Assembly (NCBI GenBank): GCA_024401095.1
Contig: JAKSLR010000032.1
Location: 1 to 32,794, forward strand
Reading direction: 5' to 3'
Length of the DNA: 32,794 nucleotides
From: Bacteroidaceae bacterium
GTDB taxonomy: Bacteria; Bacteroidota; Bacteroidia; Bacteroidales; Bacteroidaceae
The notes beneath the pieces were generated by a model. That model saw only the letters and a list, made by a program, of their open reading frames with translations. It had not been told where the DNA came from and made no database searches. Positions 22,046 to 31,121 of the stretch are shown here, piece by piece (positions within the stretch are counted from its first letter, which is position 1; each line of letters opens with the position of its first letter). Made by a program: the position numbers and the translations under genes.

Positions 22046-22878
22046 AAGCATTAGGCATTTCACGTAGTATAGAGTTTTCTCCCAATTCGGTTGAGAAAGA
22101 TGCCCGTATTCTGCATGCCGTTGGCAATGAATTGCAGAAATTTTTCGATGTGTCTTACCTGACCGAAGATAATCTGTCCATAGCCTCTTTTGAGGGTGTG
22201 GATATTGTATTTTCTATGGGAAGAAAGGTAAGCACTGTGAATTGCCTGCAACAATTGGAGCAAAATGGAGTCCTTGTGGTTAATCCCGCAAGAGGCATCC
22301 AAAACAGTGAGCGTTATGCCTTGTCTTCCCGTTTCCTGGAAGCAGGATTGCCTTCACCCGAAACCATACTCTTGCCTCAGATTCCTTCTGAAGCCGTAAA
22401 TTGGCCATATCCTTGTTGGCTGAAACGTGCAGATGCCTGTGCACAAGTAAAAGCTGATGTCCAGTATCTGAACAATGCGCAAGAAGCTGCTGCTGCCTTG
22501 AAGGATTTCAAGGACAGAGGTATTGGCCGTGCTGTGGTCAATGCCCATTTGAAAGGTGACTTAGTAAAGTTTTATGGCGTAGAAGGAACGGATTTCTTTT
22601 TCTGGAGCTATCCAGACATTAGCAAGACAAAGTTCGGCTTGGAAGAAAAGAATGGGGCAGCCGTAGGTTACCACTTTCAGGAAGAAGAAATGAAAAAAAT
22701 GTGCGATGCTGCTGCTCATGCCTTGTCTATACCTGTCTATGGCGGTGATTGCATTGTGGCAGAAGACGGCACATTCAAGATTATAGATTTCAACGACTGG
22801 CCAAGCTTTTCTGCGTGTTGTGAAGCAGCAGGAAAGGCAATAGCCAATTTTATTATAAAGCATTATGAGCGAAACTAA
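22042..22878 (+). CDS. ATP-grasp-like protein
   Basis: The 278 residues have ATP-grasp features: a pre-ATP-grasp-like first domain with VDIVFSMGRKVS, then NSERYALSSRFLEAGLPSPET, a lysine in the WPYPCWLKRAD strand, the second lysine-bearing strand VVNAHLKGDLVKFYGV, and a late metal-binding D249-F-N251 (KIIDFNDWPSF). ATP-grasp enzymes join a carboxylate to an amine or similar via an acyl-phosphate. In this operon it may modify the head group or its precursor, for example by adding an amino acid. It overlaps the preceding gene by 4 bp and the following by 14. Confidence 0.72.
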   Translation: MKALGISRSIEFSPNSVEKDARILHAVGNELQKFFDVSYLTEDNLSIASFEGVDIVFSMGRKVSTVNCLQQLEQNGVLVVNPARGIQNSERYALSSRFLEAGLPSPETILLPQIPSEAVNWPYPCWLKRADACAQVKADVQYLNNAQEAAAALKDFKDRGIGRAVVNAHLKGDLVKFYGVEGTDFFFWSYPDISKTKFGLEEKNGAAVGYHFQEEEMKKMCDAAAHALSIPVYGGDCIVAEDGTFKIIDFNDWPSFSACCEAAGKAIANFIIKHYERN

Positions 22879-23791
22879 GAAAGGTATGAATTCGACTTTG
22901 AAGTCGAGTGATACCGAAGAAACAATGGACATTTATTTTACCCGTCCTATTGGTTATAGGTGGGCATTATTCTTCAATTATTTTGACATTCATCCCAATG
23001 TGGTAACCATTTTATCCATCATTCTGGGATTTGCAGCAGGTATCTGTTTCTATTTTACCGATTTCTGGCATAACTTGGCTGGTGTATTGCTCTTGATGTG
23101 GGCTAACTTCTATGATAGCTGCGATGGTCAGCTGGCTCGCATGACAGGCAAGAAAACCCAATGGGGTAGAATGCTTGACGGATTTGCTGGAGACATCTGG
23201 TTTTTTACCATTTACATTGCACTGCTGCTGCGTATGTGGAACCAGAACATTCCATTCACCGATATAAACTGGGGTATCTGGCTATTCATCATCATGGCAT
23301 TCAATGGTTTCATCATGCATGCCAGACAATGTGCGTTGGCTGATTATTACCGTAACATTCACCTGTTCTTTCTGAAAGGTAAGGCAGGAAGTGAACTTGA
23401 TAATTTTGTTCAGCAGCGTCAGATTTTCCATTCACTCCCTTGGAAGGGTAATTTCTGGTGGAAGATTTTCCTTTATTTCTATGGCAATTATACCCGTGGA
23501 CAGGAAGGACAGACTCCAGAGTTCCAACGTTTCTTCAAGAAGCTGAAGGAGACTTATGGTGATGACATCCCTCAGGAATTCCGCGATAAGTTCCGTGCTA
23601 AGAGTAAGCCTCTGATGCCATTTACTAACATCTTGACTTTCAATACAAGAGCTATTGCTCTTTATATCTCTTGTTTAATTGATATGCCTTATCTTTACAT
23701 CTTCTTTGAGTTGATAGTCCTGTCATCACTTTGGCTATACATGCGCAGTCGCCATGAGAAGATGTGTAAGGAATTCTACGAGCAGTTATGA
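22865..23791 (+). CDS. CDP-alcohol phosphatidyltransferase
   Basis: The CDP-alcohol phosphotransferase motif is clear: D84-x2-D87-G88-x2-A91-R92-x8-G101-x3-D105, with the last aspartate at D110. Canonical spacing has D-x3-D at the end; here it is D-x4-D (LDGFAGD). There are several membrane helices (about 31-80, 112-150, 255-295). The family moves a phospho-head group from a CDP donor to an alcohol or the reverse, making phospholipids such as PI, PE or PC. The donor pair is not determinable from sequence. Cytosolic side of the inner membrane. Coupled by overlaps to the ATP-grasp (14 bp) and flippase-like (4 bp) genes. Confidence 0.9.
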   Translation: MSETKKGMNSTLKSSDTEETMDIYFTRPIGYRWALFFNYFDIHPNVVTILSIILGFAAGICFYFTDFWHNLAGVLLLMWANFYDSCDGQLARMTGKKTQWGRMLDGFAGDIWFFTIYIALLLRMWNQNIPFTDINWGIWLFIIMAFNGFIMHARQCALADYYRNIHLFFLKGKAGSELDNFVQQRQIFHSLPWKGNFWWKIFLYFYGNYTRGQEGQTPEFQRFFKKLKETYGDDIPQEFRDKFRAKSKPLMPFTNILTFNTRAIALYISCLIDMPYLYIFFELIVLSSLWLYMRSRHEKMCKEFYEQL

Positions 23792-24792
23792 AAGCAAAAT
23801 ACAGGAACATATTCTTTATCTTCGGCTTGGTAGCCATAGGCATCATGCTCTGGAAATTTGACACAGATTATGCTGAGCTTTGGCGGAATATCAAGTCGGC
23901 TGGTTATTGGTTTCCTGCCGTAATTGTTCTATGGGCATTCATCTATCTACTGAATACCTGGAGCTGGTATAGCATCATTAACGATGGTGAAAATAAGAGT
24001 AAGGTTCCTTTCTGGAAGGTTTACAAATACACGGTTACTGGTTTTGCGTTGAATTATACCACACCCGTAGGTTTAATGGGAGGTGAACCTTACCGTATCA
24101 TGGAACTTACTCCCTATGTAGGTGCACCTAAGGCAACTTCATCGGTCATACTGTATGTCATGATGCATATCTTCAGCCACTTCTGGTTCTGGCTGTTCAG
24201 CTTGATACTCTTCATTGGCATGTACGCCGATAAAATAAATATTGCCACAGGCATTCTGCTTGCTCTTATAGCTGTCATCTGCATTGTGGTAATTTACTTC
24301 TTCTTGAAAGGATATAAGAATGGGTTTGCCATGAGAGGAATGAGATTGCTTACCCATCTGCCTTTTGTAAAGGAATGGGCAAAGCGTTTCGTGGTTGAGA
24401 AGAAAGAGGCCATAGAAAAAGTTGATAATCAGATAGCAGAACTTCATAAACAACGTAAGGCAACCTTCTATCTTTCGCTCTCCTTGGAATTCATTGCCCG
24501 TGTGATAGGCTGTCTGGAAATCTTCTTTATTCTAAAGATGATGACTCCGAATGTCAATTTCCTGGATTGTATACTGATACAGGCATTCTCCTCATTATTT
24601 GCAAATGCATTGTTCTTCTCTCCAATGCAATTAGGAGCCCGTGAAGGCGGTTTAGCCATCATTACCAGTACCTTGGCCATGAAGAGTGGATTTGGCGTTA
24701 CCACGGGCCTTATTACGCGTGTAAGAGAGCTTCTGTGGATTGCCATCGGTTTAGGTCTAATGAAAATAGGAAACGGAAAAAATACGAAATAA
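23788..24792 (+). CDS. Flippase-like membrane protein (UPF0104/LPG-synthase TM type)
   Basis: The 334 residues form about eight membrane helices with the UPF0104 pattern: FALNYTTPVGLMGGEPYRIMEL and SLFANALFFSPMQLGAREGGLAI. The same fold is the membrane domain of MprF lysyl-phosphatidylglycerol synthase, which flips lipids across the inner membrane. Here it lacks the cytosolic aminoacyl-transferase part. It most likely moves the lipid made by the preceding CDP-alcohol transferase to the outer leaflet. It overlaps its neighbours by 4 bp upstream and 1 bp downstream. Confidence 0.82.
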   Translation: MKAKYRNIFFIFGLVAIGIMLWKFDTDYAELWRNIKSAGYWFPAVIVLWAFIYLLNTWSWYSIINDGENKSKVPFWKVYKYTVTGFALNYTTPVGLMGGEPYRIMELTPYVGAPKATSSVILYVMMHIFSHFWFWLFSLILFIGMYADKINIATGILLALIAVICIVVIYFFLKGYKNGFAMRGMRLLTHLPFVKEWAKRFVVEKKEAIEKVDNQIAELHKQRKATFYLSLSLEFIARVIGCLEIFFILKMMTPNVNFLDCILIQAFSSLFANALFFSPMQLGAREGGLAIITSTLAMKSGFGVTTGLITRVRELLWIAIGLGLMKIGNGKNTK

Positions 24793-25520
24793 TGATTGAA
24801 ACTTTTAATAACATCAAAGGTGTAATCTTTGATTATGGAGGTACAATAGATACCAATAGTGTTCACTGGGCAGAGGTTTTGTGGGCTGCCTATGAGAAAA
24901 TGCAGATTCCTGTAGAAAAGCAGGATTTCCGCGATGCCTATGTCTATGGTGAGCGTGCCATGGCTAAGCATCCACTGGTTAAGCCAACAGATAATTTCCT
25001 TCAGGTACTCCGTGTGAAGACACATCTGCAGATTGGTCGTCTTTTTGAACTCAATTTGCTGAAAGCTGATGCAACTCAGCGTTTTATCTATGCAGAAGGT
25101 GTAGCAGATCTTTGCTACAATCATGTGCTGGATATCCTAAAAATGGCTCGTCCTGTTGTGGCTAAGCTGGCAGAGAAATATAAGCTGGTGCTGGTTTCAA
25201 ATTTCTACGGAAACATTGAAACCATTCTGAATGATTTTCAGCTGGATTCTTATTTCAGCCAGATTGTAGAGTCTTCTGTAGTGGGTGTACGAAAACCAGA
25301 TCCTGCTATTTATCAACTAGGCGTAGATGCCATGGGGTATAAGGCAGAGGAGATTGTGGTTATTGGCGATTCATACAGCAAGGACATGGTACCTGCCAAG
25401 AAAGTCGGTTGTAAAGCAGTTTGGCTCAGTGGTCCTGCCTGGGGTGCAGAAGAAATTGACCCTAATTTGCCTGATTTGACTATTCATTCCCTGGATGAGG
25501 TTCTAGATGCCTTGATCTGA
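24792..25520 (+). CDS. HAD-family hydrolase
   Basis: A haloacid-dehalogenase-type phosphatase of 242 residues: motif I is D14-Y-G-G-T-I-D20 (VIFDYGGTID), motif II S136 (VLVSNFYG), motif III K168 (GVRKPDP) and motif IV GDSYSKD (192-198). The second motif-I aspartate, the usual general acid/base, is glycine. The start is ATG 24792, whose A overlaps the preceding stop (TAATG); an upstream alternative start would overlap the flippase gene by 58 bp. As the last gene of the operon it may remove a phosphate from the lipid or head group, or serve another role if the glycine impairs phosphatase activity. Confidence 0.85.
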   Translation: MIETFNNIKGVIFDYGGTIDTNSVHWAEVLWAAYEKMQIPVEKQDFRDAYVYGERAMAKHPLVKPTDNFLQVLRVKTHLQIGRLFELNLLKADATQRFIYAEGVADLCYNHVLDILKMARPVVAKLAEKYKLVLVSNFYGNIETILNDFQLDSYFSQIVESSVVGVRKPDPAIYQLGVDAMGYKAEEIVVIGDSYSKDMVPAKKVGCKAVWLSGPAWGAEEIDPNLPDLTIHSLDEVLDALI

Positions 25521-25583
25521 TTGGGAAAAATGACTTATTTTATGTTCTAAATGTCAACATTTTGCTTTGTTTGACACTTTACC

Positions 25584-25615
25584 TTTCCTTACGTCGCAAT
25601 TTATTTATAAATTTG
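25584..25615 (+). promoter_or_regulatory. Promoter of the DUF5686 gene, nested in the terminator
   Basis: TTTC (25584-25587) and TAAATTTG (25608-25615) with 20-bp spacing. The -7 box lies inside the terminator hairpin. About 28 bp remain to ATG 25644. Confidence 0.55.
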
Positions 25616-25626
25616 CGGCGTTTTTT
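25591..25626 (+). terminator. Hairpin terminator of the lipid operon
   Basis: ACGTCGCAATTTA folds with TAAATTTGCGGCGT, with one G-T wobble and one mismatch, followed by six T (25621-25626). It lies 70 bp after the HAD stop. Its right arm holds TAAATTTG, the -7 box of the next gene. Confidence 0.75.
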
Positions 25627-25643
25627 ATAGGTATACTAAGATA

Positions 25644-28214
25644 ATGAGAAACTATAACAGATTTATACTAACAACTCTCTTTCTTCTTTTCGGGTTGCTA
25701 CAGATGTCCGCACAGAAAATCAGCGGTGTAGTAACTGATAAGAAAACAGGTGAACCTGTAGCTTTCATGAATGTCTTTTACGACGGGAAAGGTATAGGTA
25801 CAACTACAGATTTAGATGGAAAATACATTGTAGAAAGTCGTGTCGGCTTAAATGAACTTACCTTCTCTTTTGTGGGATACAAGACAAAGAAAGTAAAAGT
25901 AAATTCTGGTCATTTCCAGACACTAAACGTACAAGTTGAGCCCGATGAAGTCTTGCTGCAAGAAGTAACTGTCAAGCCAAAGCGTGAGCGTTATTCACGT
26001 AAGAACAACCCTGCTGTCATCATGATGGAGAAAGTCATTGCTGCCAAGAAGAACAATGACCTGAATAAATATCCTTACCATCAATTTGACAAGTATCAGA
26101 AGCTTACACTTGCCTTGAACGAGTTGACCTCAGATAGCTTGGAATCAGGTATTTTCAAGAAAGTTCCTAACTTGAAAGACCATATTGAACTTTGTCCTGA
26201 AACGAACAAGCTCATCCTTCCAGTTTCTGTTGATGAGACTGTTTCTACTGAGGTATTCCGTAATAATCCAAAGTCGGAAAAGACGATTGTGAAAGGCGTC
26301 AACAGTACTGGTATCAATGAAATTTTCAATACGGGTGATATTCTGAACACCATGCTGCATGAAGTCTTCACTGATGTGAACATATACGATGATCAGGTTC
26401 GTCTGCTTCAGTATCCGTTTACTAGTCCAATTGCTACTAGTGGTGCCATTCAGTTCTACCGCTATTTTATCATGGATACCCTAGATGTAGACAATGAAAA
26501 ATGTTTCCATCTGACCTTTGTGCCAAATAACTCGCAGGATTTTGGTTTTACCGGGCATCTTTATGTGAAGGCCGATTCTTCTTACCAAGTAAAACGTTGT
26601 ACGCTGAACTTGCCAAAGAAGAGTGATGTGAATTTTGTGGAGCACATGGAGATTCTGCAGGAATTTGAGCAGTTGCCATCGGGAGAGAATGTTCTGGTCA
26701 ATGACGATATGCTGGTAGAAATTCTCTTCAACAAGCTTTTCAGTAAGTTCCAGGTCCGAAGAATCACCAGATATGATGATTATGCCTTTGATGACCTTCC
26801 AAATAATCTTTTCAAAGGAAAGGGTAAAGAAGTTCATGAGGCTGATGCCATGATGAAAGACGATGATTTCTGGTCAAAATACCGCAAGGTTGAGCTAACG
26901 AAGAGTGAAGATAACATGGATAGTTTCCTGGACCGCATCCAGCAAATCAAGGGATTCAAGTTTGTGGTATTCGGCTTGAAGGCATTGATAGAAAACTTTG
27001 TGGAAACATCGGCAGGAAAGAGTAAGGTGGATATAGGTCCTATCAATACTCTGGTCGGATCCAATCAGTTTGAAGGTTTCCGTACTCGTTTGAGTGCTCA
27101 AACCACCGCAAACCTCAACAAACATTTCTTTGCCAAGGGTTATATGGCGTATGGCTTCAAAGACAAGCGTCCAAAGTATAATGCCGAATTTGAGTACTCT
27201 TTTGATGAGAAAAAGTATCTGCCAAGAGAGTTCCCTATAAAGTCTATTACCGTAGGTGCCGGTTACGATATGGTATCTCCTGTGGATAAGTTTATGCCTA
27301 CAGATAAGGATAACCTGTTCACGGCCTTCAAGATAACGGAGGTGGATCAATACATGTATCAGAAGAAGGTATATGCTACCTATAAACAAGAGTATGAAAA
27401 TGGTTACAGTCATCATTTTGGCTTCCGACGTACAGTAGACGAACCAGTGGGATCACTGCAATACAAAAAACTCAATGATGGCAGCTTGCTGAAGGAAATA
27501 ACAACGACACAGTTTACTGCGGGTATACGTTATGCCCCAGGTGAGACATTCATTAATACCAAACAGCGCCGTCTTCCATTGAATCTGGATGCACCTGTCT
27601 TCACTGTAGAGCATACCTTGGGTGTGAAAAACCTGTTTGGCAGTGACTACAACTATAACTTTACAGAGGTAGGTGTCTATAAACGTATCTGGATGCGCTC
27701 TTGGGGTAAGATTGATGCTTACCTTAAAGGAGGTGTACAGTGGAACAAAGTACCTTTCAATCTGTTGATCATGCCTGCAGCTAACCTTTCATACATTATG
27801 GAGTATGAAACTTTCAACCTGATCAATAATATGGAGTTCCTGAACGATAAGTATGGTTCTCTGGACATTGGTTGGGATATGAACGGTAAGATATTCAACC
27901 GTATTCCACTCTTGAAGAAGCTGAAGTGGCGTGAATGGGTGCAGGTAAAGGTTTTGTGGGGTACACTGAGCGACAAGAATAATCCATTCTTGGAGGAAAA
28001 CAAGAATGATGATACACTTCTGCAATTCCCTATGCGTGATGGTGTCTATACCAGCCATTTGATGGAGAAAAATCGCCCATATGTGGAACTTGCCTTTGGT
28101 GTTCACAACATTTTCAAACTGCTGCATATTGAATATGTCAAGCGTTTGAACTATCTGGAAAATCCATATTGTAATAAAGACGGTATTCGCTTAATGGTCC
28201 GTATGACATTCTAA
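25644..28214 (+). CDS. DUF5686/carboxypeptidase-regulatory-like outer-membrane protein
   Basis: Signal peptide 1-23 (ending LQMSAQ) is followed by a CarboxypepD_reg-like beta domain (about 25-110, ISGVVTDKKTGEPVAFMNVF, with TDLDGKY and SFVGYKTKK), then a long DUF5686 region and a C-terminal beta-barrel ending RLMVRMTF with a terminal phenylalanine typical of outer-membrane barrels. The 856-residue length is usual for the family. No plug/TonB box is seen, so it is not a SusC-type importer. It is the first gene of a two-gene unit with the FucP-type symporter, 10 bp ahead of it. Function is unknown; an envelope or transport accessory role is likely. Confidence 0.88.
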   Translation: MRNYNRFILTTLFLLFGLLQMSAQKISGVVTDKKTGEPVAFMNVFYDGKGIGTTTDLDGKYIVESRVGLNELTFSFVGYKTKKVKVNSGHFQTLNVQVEPDEVLLQEVTVKPKRERYSRKNNPAVIMMEKVIAAKKNNDLNKYPYHQFDKYQKLTLALNELTSDSLESGIFKKVPNLKDHIELCPETNKLILPVSVDETVSTEVFRNNPKSEKTIVKGVNSTGINEIFNTGDILNTMLHEVFTDVNIYDDQVRLLQYPFTSPIATSGAIQFYRYFIMDTLDVDNEKCFHLTFVPNNSQDFGFTGHLYVKADSSYQVKRCTLNLPKKSDVNFVEHMEILQEFEQLPSGENVLVNDDMLVEILFNKLFSKFQVRRITRYDDYAFDDLPNNLFKGKGKEVHEADAMMKDDDFWSKYRKVELTKSEDNMDSFLDRIQQIKGFKFVVFGLKALIENFVETSAGKSKVDIGPINTLVGSNQFEGFRTRLSAQTTANLNKHFFAKGYMAYGFKDKRPKYNAEFEYSFDEKKYLPREFPIKSITVGAGYDMVSPVDKFMPTDKDNLFTAFKITEVDQYMYQKKVYATYKQEYENGYSHHFGFRRTVDEPVGSLQYKKLNDGSLLKEITTTQFTAGIRYAPGETFINTKQRRLPLNLDAPVFTVEHTLGVKNLFGSDYNYNFTEVGVYKRIWMRSWGKIDAYLKGGVQWNKVPFNLLIMPAANLSYIMEYETFNLINNMEFLNDKYGSLDIGWDMNGKIFNRIPLLKKLKWREWVQVKVLWGTLSDKNNPFLEENKNDDTLLQFPMRDGVYTSHLMEKNRPYVELAFGVHNIFKLLHIEYVKRLNYLENPYCNKDGIRLMVRMTF

Positions 28215-28224
28215 TATCAATTAT

Positions 28225-29463
28225 ATGAAAGACAACGCAAACAAATCATTGGTAGGAAAAGGCTATCTGCTGCCTTTCATCCTTGTCACATCTTTATTTT
28301 TCCTTTGGGGATTTGCTCGTGCAATTCTAGACGTATTGAATAAGCATTTCCAGACATCTTTGAATATTAGCATTGCGGAATCTGCCATGATTCAGGTAAC
28401 TACTTACCTGGGATATTTCCTCATGGCTATTCCTGCCGGTATGTTCATTAATAAATATGGTTATCGCTGGGGTGTAGTTTTTGGATTAGTTCTTTATGCA
28501 GTGGGTGCTTTCTTGTTCATTCCAGTATCTTCTATAGGTACCCTCAATCCTTTTCTGATAGCCTTATTTATCATAGCTTGCGGTTTAGCATTCTTGGAGA
28601 CTTCTGCTAATCCTTATTCTACTGAATTGGGCCCTCAGGAAACTGCTACTTCACGCTTGAATCTGTCACAGAGTTTCAATGGTTTAGGTAGTGCACTGGC
28701 ACCCGTATTGATTGGCGGTTTCTTGTTCAGCAGTGCTGATGCTGACGTCTCTATGCCATATATGATCATGGGTATTCTGGTAGTTGTTGTAGCCGTAATC
28801 TTCTGCTTTGTCAAGCTTCCTGAAATACATCATGAAGAAGAGCCAGAGGTATTAAAATCAACAGGCAGCACCGTAGATAATCTGAAAGCTTTGACGAAGA
28901 ATGCTTATTTCCTTCTTGGTTTAGGCGCATTGCTGGCATACGAGGTAAGTGAAATCAGTATCAACAGTTATTTTGTGAATTTTGTCACAGGCATGAACTG
29001 GATGGATGCTGCTGGTGCTTCCTATATCTTGGGTTTCTCTCTGTTCATTTTCATGGGAGGACGTTTCTTGGGAAGCTGGATCATGAAAAGCGTTCCTGCA
29101 GCAAAAATGCTCCTTTATTGTGCATGGGGTAGTGTTATCTGTATGTTGATGGTTATTTTAACGGGTATTGCCGAAGCTAGTGAAACTGAATCTTGGACAC
29201 GCTTCCTGCCTGTAGTTTTCCTTATGGGTAATTATTTATGCGAAGCAATCATGTTCCCAACCATTTTCTCACTGGCACTGAAGAATCTGGGTGGATTGAC
29301 CAAAACAGCATCTTCTCTTCTGATGATGACTCCTGTAGGAGGCTGTGGTTTCTTCCTGATGGGTATGTTGGCAGATTCTACTACACTCATCATTCCATTC
29401 ATCATCCCATTCTTGGGTTATCTTATAGTTGTCATGTTTGCCCGTAAAGCAGTGAAGGCCTAA
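28225..29463 (+). CDS. FucP-like MFS sugar symporter
   Basis: The 412 residues have the FucP/GluP group pattern: FFLWGFARAILDVLNKHFQ (helix 1 region), YLGYFLMAIPAGMFINKYGYR (helix 2/loop), FLETSANPYSTELG and SQSFNGLGSALAPVLIGG. These match L-fucose:H+ symporters and Bacteroides glucose/galactose transporters; the exact sugar cannot be stated. It has about 12 helices and is inner-membrane. Being 10 bp behind the DUF5686 gene, it is probably cotranscribed. A bidirectional terminator follows. Confidence 0.85.
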   Translation: MKDNANKSLVGKGYLLPFILVTSLFFLWGFARAILDVLNKHFQTSLNISIAESAMIQVTTYLGYFLMAIPAGMFINKYGYRWGVVFGLVLYAVGAFLFIPVSSIGTLNPFLIALFIIACGLAFLETSANPYSTELGPQETATSRLNLSQSFNGLGSALAPVLIGGFLFSSADADVSMPYMIMGILVVVVAVIFCFVKLPEIHHEEEPEVLKSTGSTVDNLKALTKNAYFLLGLGALLAYEVSEISINSYFVNFVTGMNWMDAAGASYILGFSLFIFMGGRFLGSWIMKSVPAAKMLLYCAWGSVICMLMVILTGIAEASETESWTRFLPVVFLMGNYLCEAIMFPTIFSLALKNLGGLTKTASSLLMMTPVGGCGFFLMGMLADSTTLIIPFIIPFLGYLIVVMFARKAVKA

Positions 29464-29482
29464 TAATAAAAAGATACGAAAA

Positions 29483-29525
29483 AAAAATCTCCGCTTTATC
29501 GAATGATGATAAGGCGGAGATTTTT
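29483..29525. terminator. Bidirectional terminator between convergent genes
   Basis: AAAAATCTCCGCTTTATC (29483-29500) and GATAAGGCGGAGATTTTT (29508-29525) form an 18-bp stem with one G-T wobble and a 7-base loop. Both ends have A/T runs, so it can stop transcripts from both the symporter and the PfkB side. Confidence 0.9.
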
Positions 29526-29541
29526 GTTAGGTGACTAATTC

Positions 29542-30438
29542 TTATTTTACATCCATCTGTAATTCTCGGTAGTCAATGATTCGTCTGATGTCTTCCATAG
29601 TTCCATTAAAAGGACCAAATCCTTCCAGCTTCAGTGTAGACATGGCAGCTGCAAAACAACCTGCTTCACGGATAGAAGCGCCTTGGGCTCTCATGTATAG
29701 ATAACCTGTCATGTAAGTGTCACCGCATCCTGTAGCATCAACTACTTTTTCAGGACGGTAAGCTCGGATTTCTACCAGCTTGTTGTTGGCATAAATAAAT
29801 GAACCCAAAGAACCTTCTGTAATTACTACTTCATGAACACCCCATTCTGCTAATCTTTCTGCAGCTTTACGTACTTCTGTCTCTCCAGTAAGTACGTACA
29901 TCTCGTGCTCATTTACCTTTAGGATATCTACGTATTTCAGGATTTCGCGTTTCCAGGTCCAGTCGCATGCTTCAACATTCTCTCCGTTTACTTTTCTTAA
30001 ATATCCTTGAACATCAAGGCTCACAATACCTTTTGTTGACAGGTAACGTACTAATTCGAATGGGAAATCATCTGCCAGAAGTGAACCTAAATGATAGATG
30101 TCTGCCTTGATAGGAATAAACTGATCCACTTTAAAAGGATCTGCCTTTGCTAATACACGCTGGGTTCTATTATCCTGGTTTGCACCGTATTTATTCTCAA
30201 AATATACTGTATGTTCACTTGGAAACACTATAACGTCGATGCCTTTGGCGCGCATCTCATCTACAGCATTCATCTCGGTTTCTGCCAAAGATGTTACAAG
30301 CTGGAAGTTTGCATTTTCCAGCTGTCTCATGCCATGAGCAAAATAATAGGAGGTTCCTCCATTCAAATAGGTGGTTGCCTCAGGAGTTATGATCTTATCA
30401 AGTGTTATATGTCCGATACAACAAATCTTCTTATTCAT
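29542..30438 (-). CDS. PfkB-family carbohydrate kinase
   Basis: A ribokinase-fold kinase of 298 residues. PfkB motif 2 is [14 protein letters not shown], starting at D234, with the catalytic base D240. The N-terminal [14 protein letters not shown] stretch binds the sugar. The substrate is not evident; it could be a sugar, nucleoside or inositol. Its start overlaps the end of yihA by 8 bp, so they form one transcript with yihA first. It ends 17 bp from the bidirectional terminator. Confidence 0.88.
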   Translation of the reverse strand: MNKKICCIGHITLDKIITPEATTYLNGGTSYYFAHGMRQLENANFQLVTSLAETEMNAVDEMRAKGIDVIVFPSEHTVYFENKYGANQDNRTQRVLAKADPFKVDQFIPIKADIYHLGSLLADDFPFELVRYLSTKGIVSLDVQGYLRKVNGENVEACDWTWKREILKYVDILKVNEHEMYVLTGETEVRKAAERLAEWGVHEVVITEGSLGSFIYANNKLVEIRAYRPEKVVDATGCGDTYMTGYLYMRAQGASIREAGCFAAAMSTLKLEGFGPFNGTMEDIRRIIDYRELQMDVK

Positions 30439-31039
30439 TGTTTTCTATCTGATTATTTATATCTTCTATGTATTTTAGAATATCTTCTCTTCCGGCACGT
30501 GTTTCACTGCTGGACACAAAGTATGGTGGGAGAGTTTCCCACTGCTCTTCCAATTTCTTGAGGTAGCGCTTTACATTATCTCTGGCTTTTCCTGGTCCTA
30601 ACTTATCGATCTTTGTGAAAATAAGTGCAAAAGGAATACCATTTTCTCCACACCACTCAATGAACTCAAGGTCAATCTTTTGTGGATCAAGACGACTGTC
30701 TATCAAAACGAAAAGGCAAACCATCTGTTCACGATGGAGAATATACGACTGTATAATCTGGGTAATCTGATCCTGTACCTTCTTGGAACGCTGTGCATAG
30801 CCATATCCTGGAAGATCCACAAGATACCATGATTTATTGATTAGAAAATGATTGATGAGAAGAGTCTTTCCCGGAGTGGCAGAAGTCATGGCCAGTTTCT
30901 TATGCCCGGTAAGCATATTGATAAGGCTTGACTTGCCCACATTGGAACGTCCAATGAAGGCGTATTCGTTTAAATTTCCTTCCGGACACTTCCGGACATC
31001 AGTATTACTGATGATAAATTCAGCGCTTTTAATTTCCAT
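30431..31039 (-). CDS. yihA: Ribosome biogenesis GTPase YihA/YsxC/EngB
   Basis: An EngB-type GTPase needed for large ribosomal subunit assembly. The G motifs are complete: G1 GRSNVGKSS (30-38), G2 T55 in SATPGKT, G3 DLPGYG (75-80), G4 TKID (142-145) and a late G5-like VSSSETR. The 202-residue length is normal. It is the first gene of the pair with PfkB. Its promoter is the minus-strand TATCTTTG at 31058-31065. Confidence 0.94.
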   Translation of the reverse strand: MEIKSAEFIISNTDVRKCPEGNLNEYAFIGRSNVGKSSLINMLTGHKKLAMTSATPGKTLLINHFLINKSWYLVDLPGYGYAQRSKKVQDQITQIIQSYILHREQMVCLFVLIDSRLDPQKIDLEFIEWCGENGIPFALIFTKIDKLGPGKARDNVKRYLKKLEEQWETLPPYFVSSSETRAGREDILKYIEDINNQIENNE

Positions 31040-31054
31040 GCTTTAATTTTTGCG

Positions 31055-31098
31055 GTGCAAAGATAGCTGATTTTAAATAAACTGCACTATCTTTGCAC
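31055..31098. promoter_or_regulatory. Divergent promoters of yihA and recR
   Basis: TATCTTTG is present on the minus strand (31058-31065, for yihA) and on the plus strand (31088-31095, for recR). Together they lie in a perfect 12-bp inverted repeat, GTGCAAAGATAG (31055-31066) and CTATCTTTGCAC (31087-31098), with 20 bp between. No strong TTG element is seen 19-21 bp upstream of either, so the symmetry may help a regulator. Confidence 0.7.
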
Positions 31099-31121
31099 AA
31101 AAATGCGGTAAAATAGGACAA

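Noticed and set aside
24468..25124. 218-codon minus-strand frame
   Set aside because: It runs antisense to the flippase and HAD genes, both of which have clear family motifs.
25571..25576. TTGACA hexamer as a sigma-70 -35 box
   Set aside because: Bacteroidetes promoters use other elements and no -10 lies at the right distance; the nested -33/-7 pair is better.
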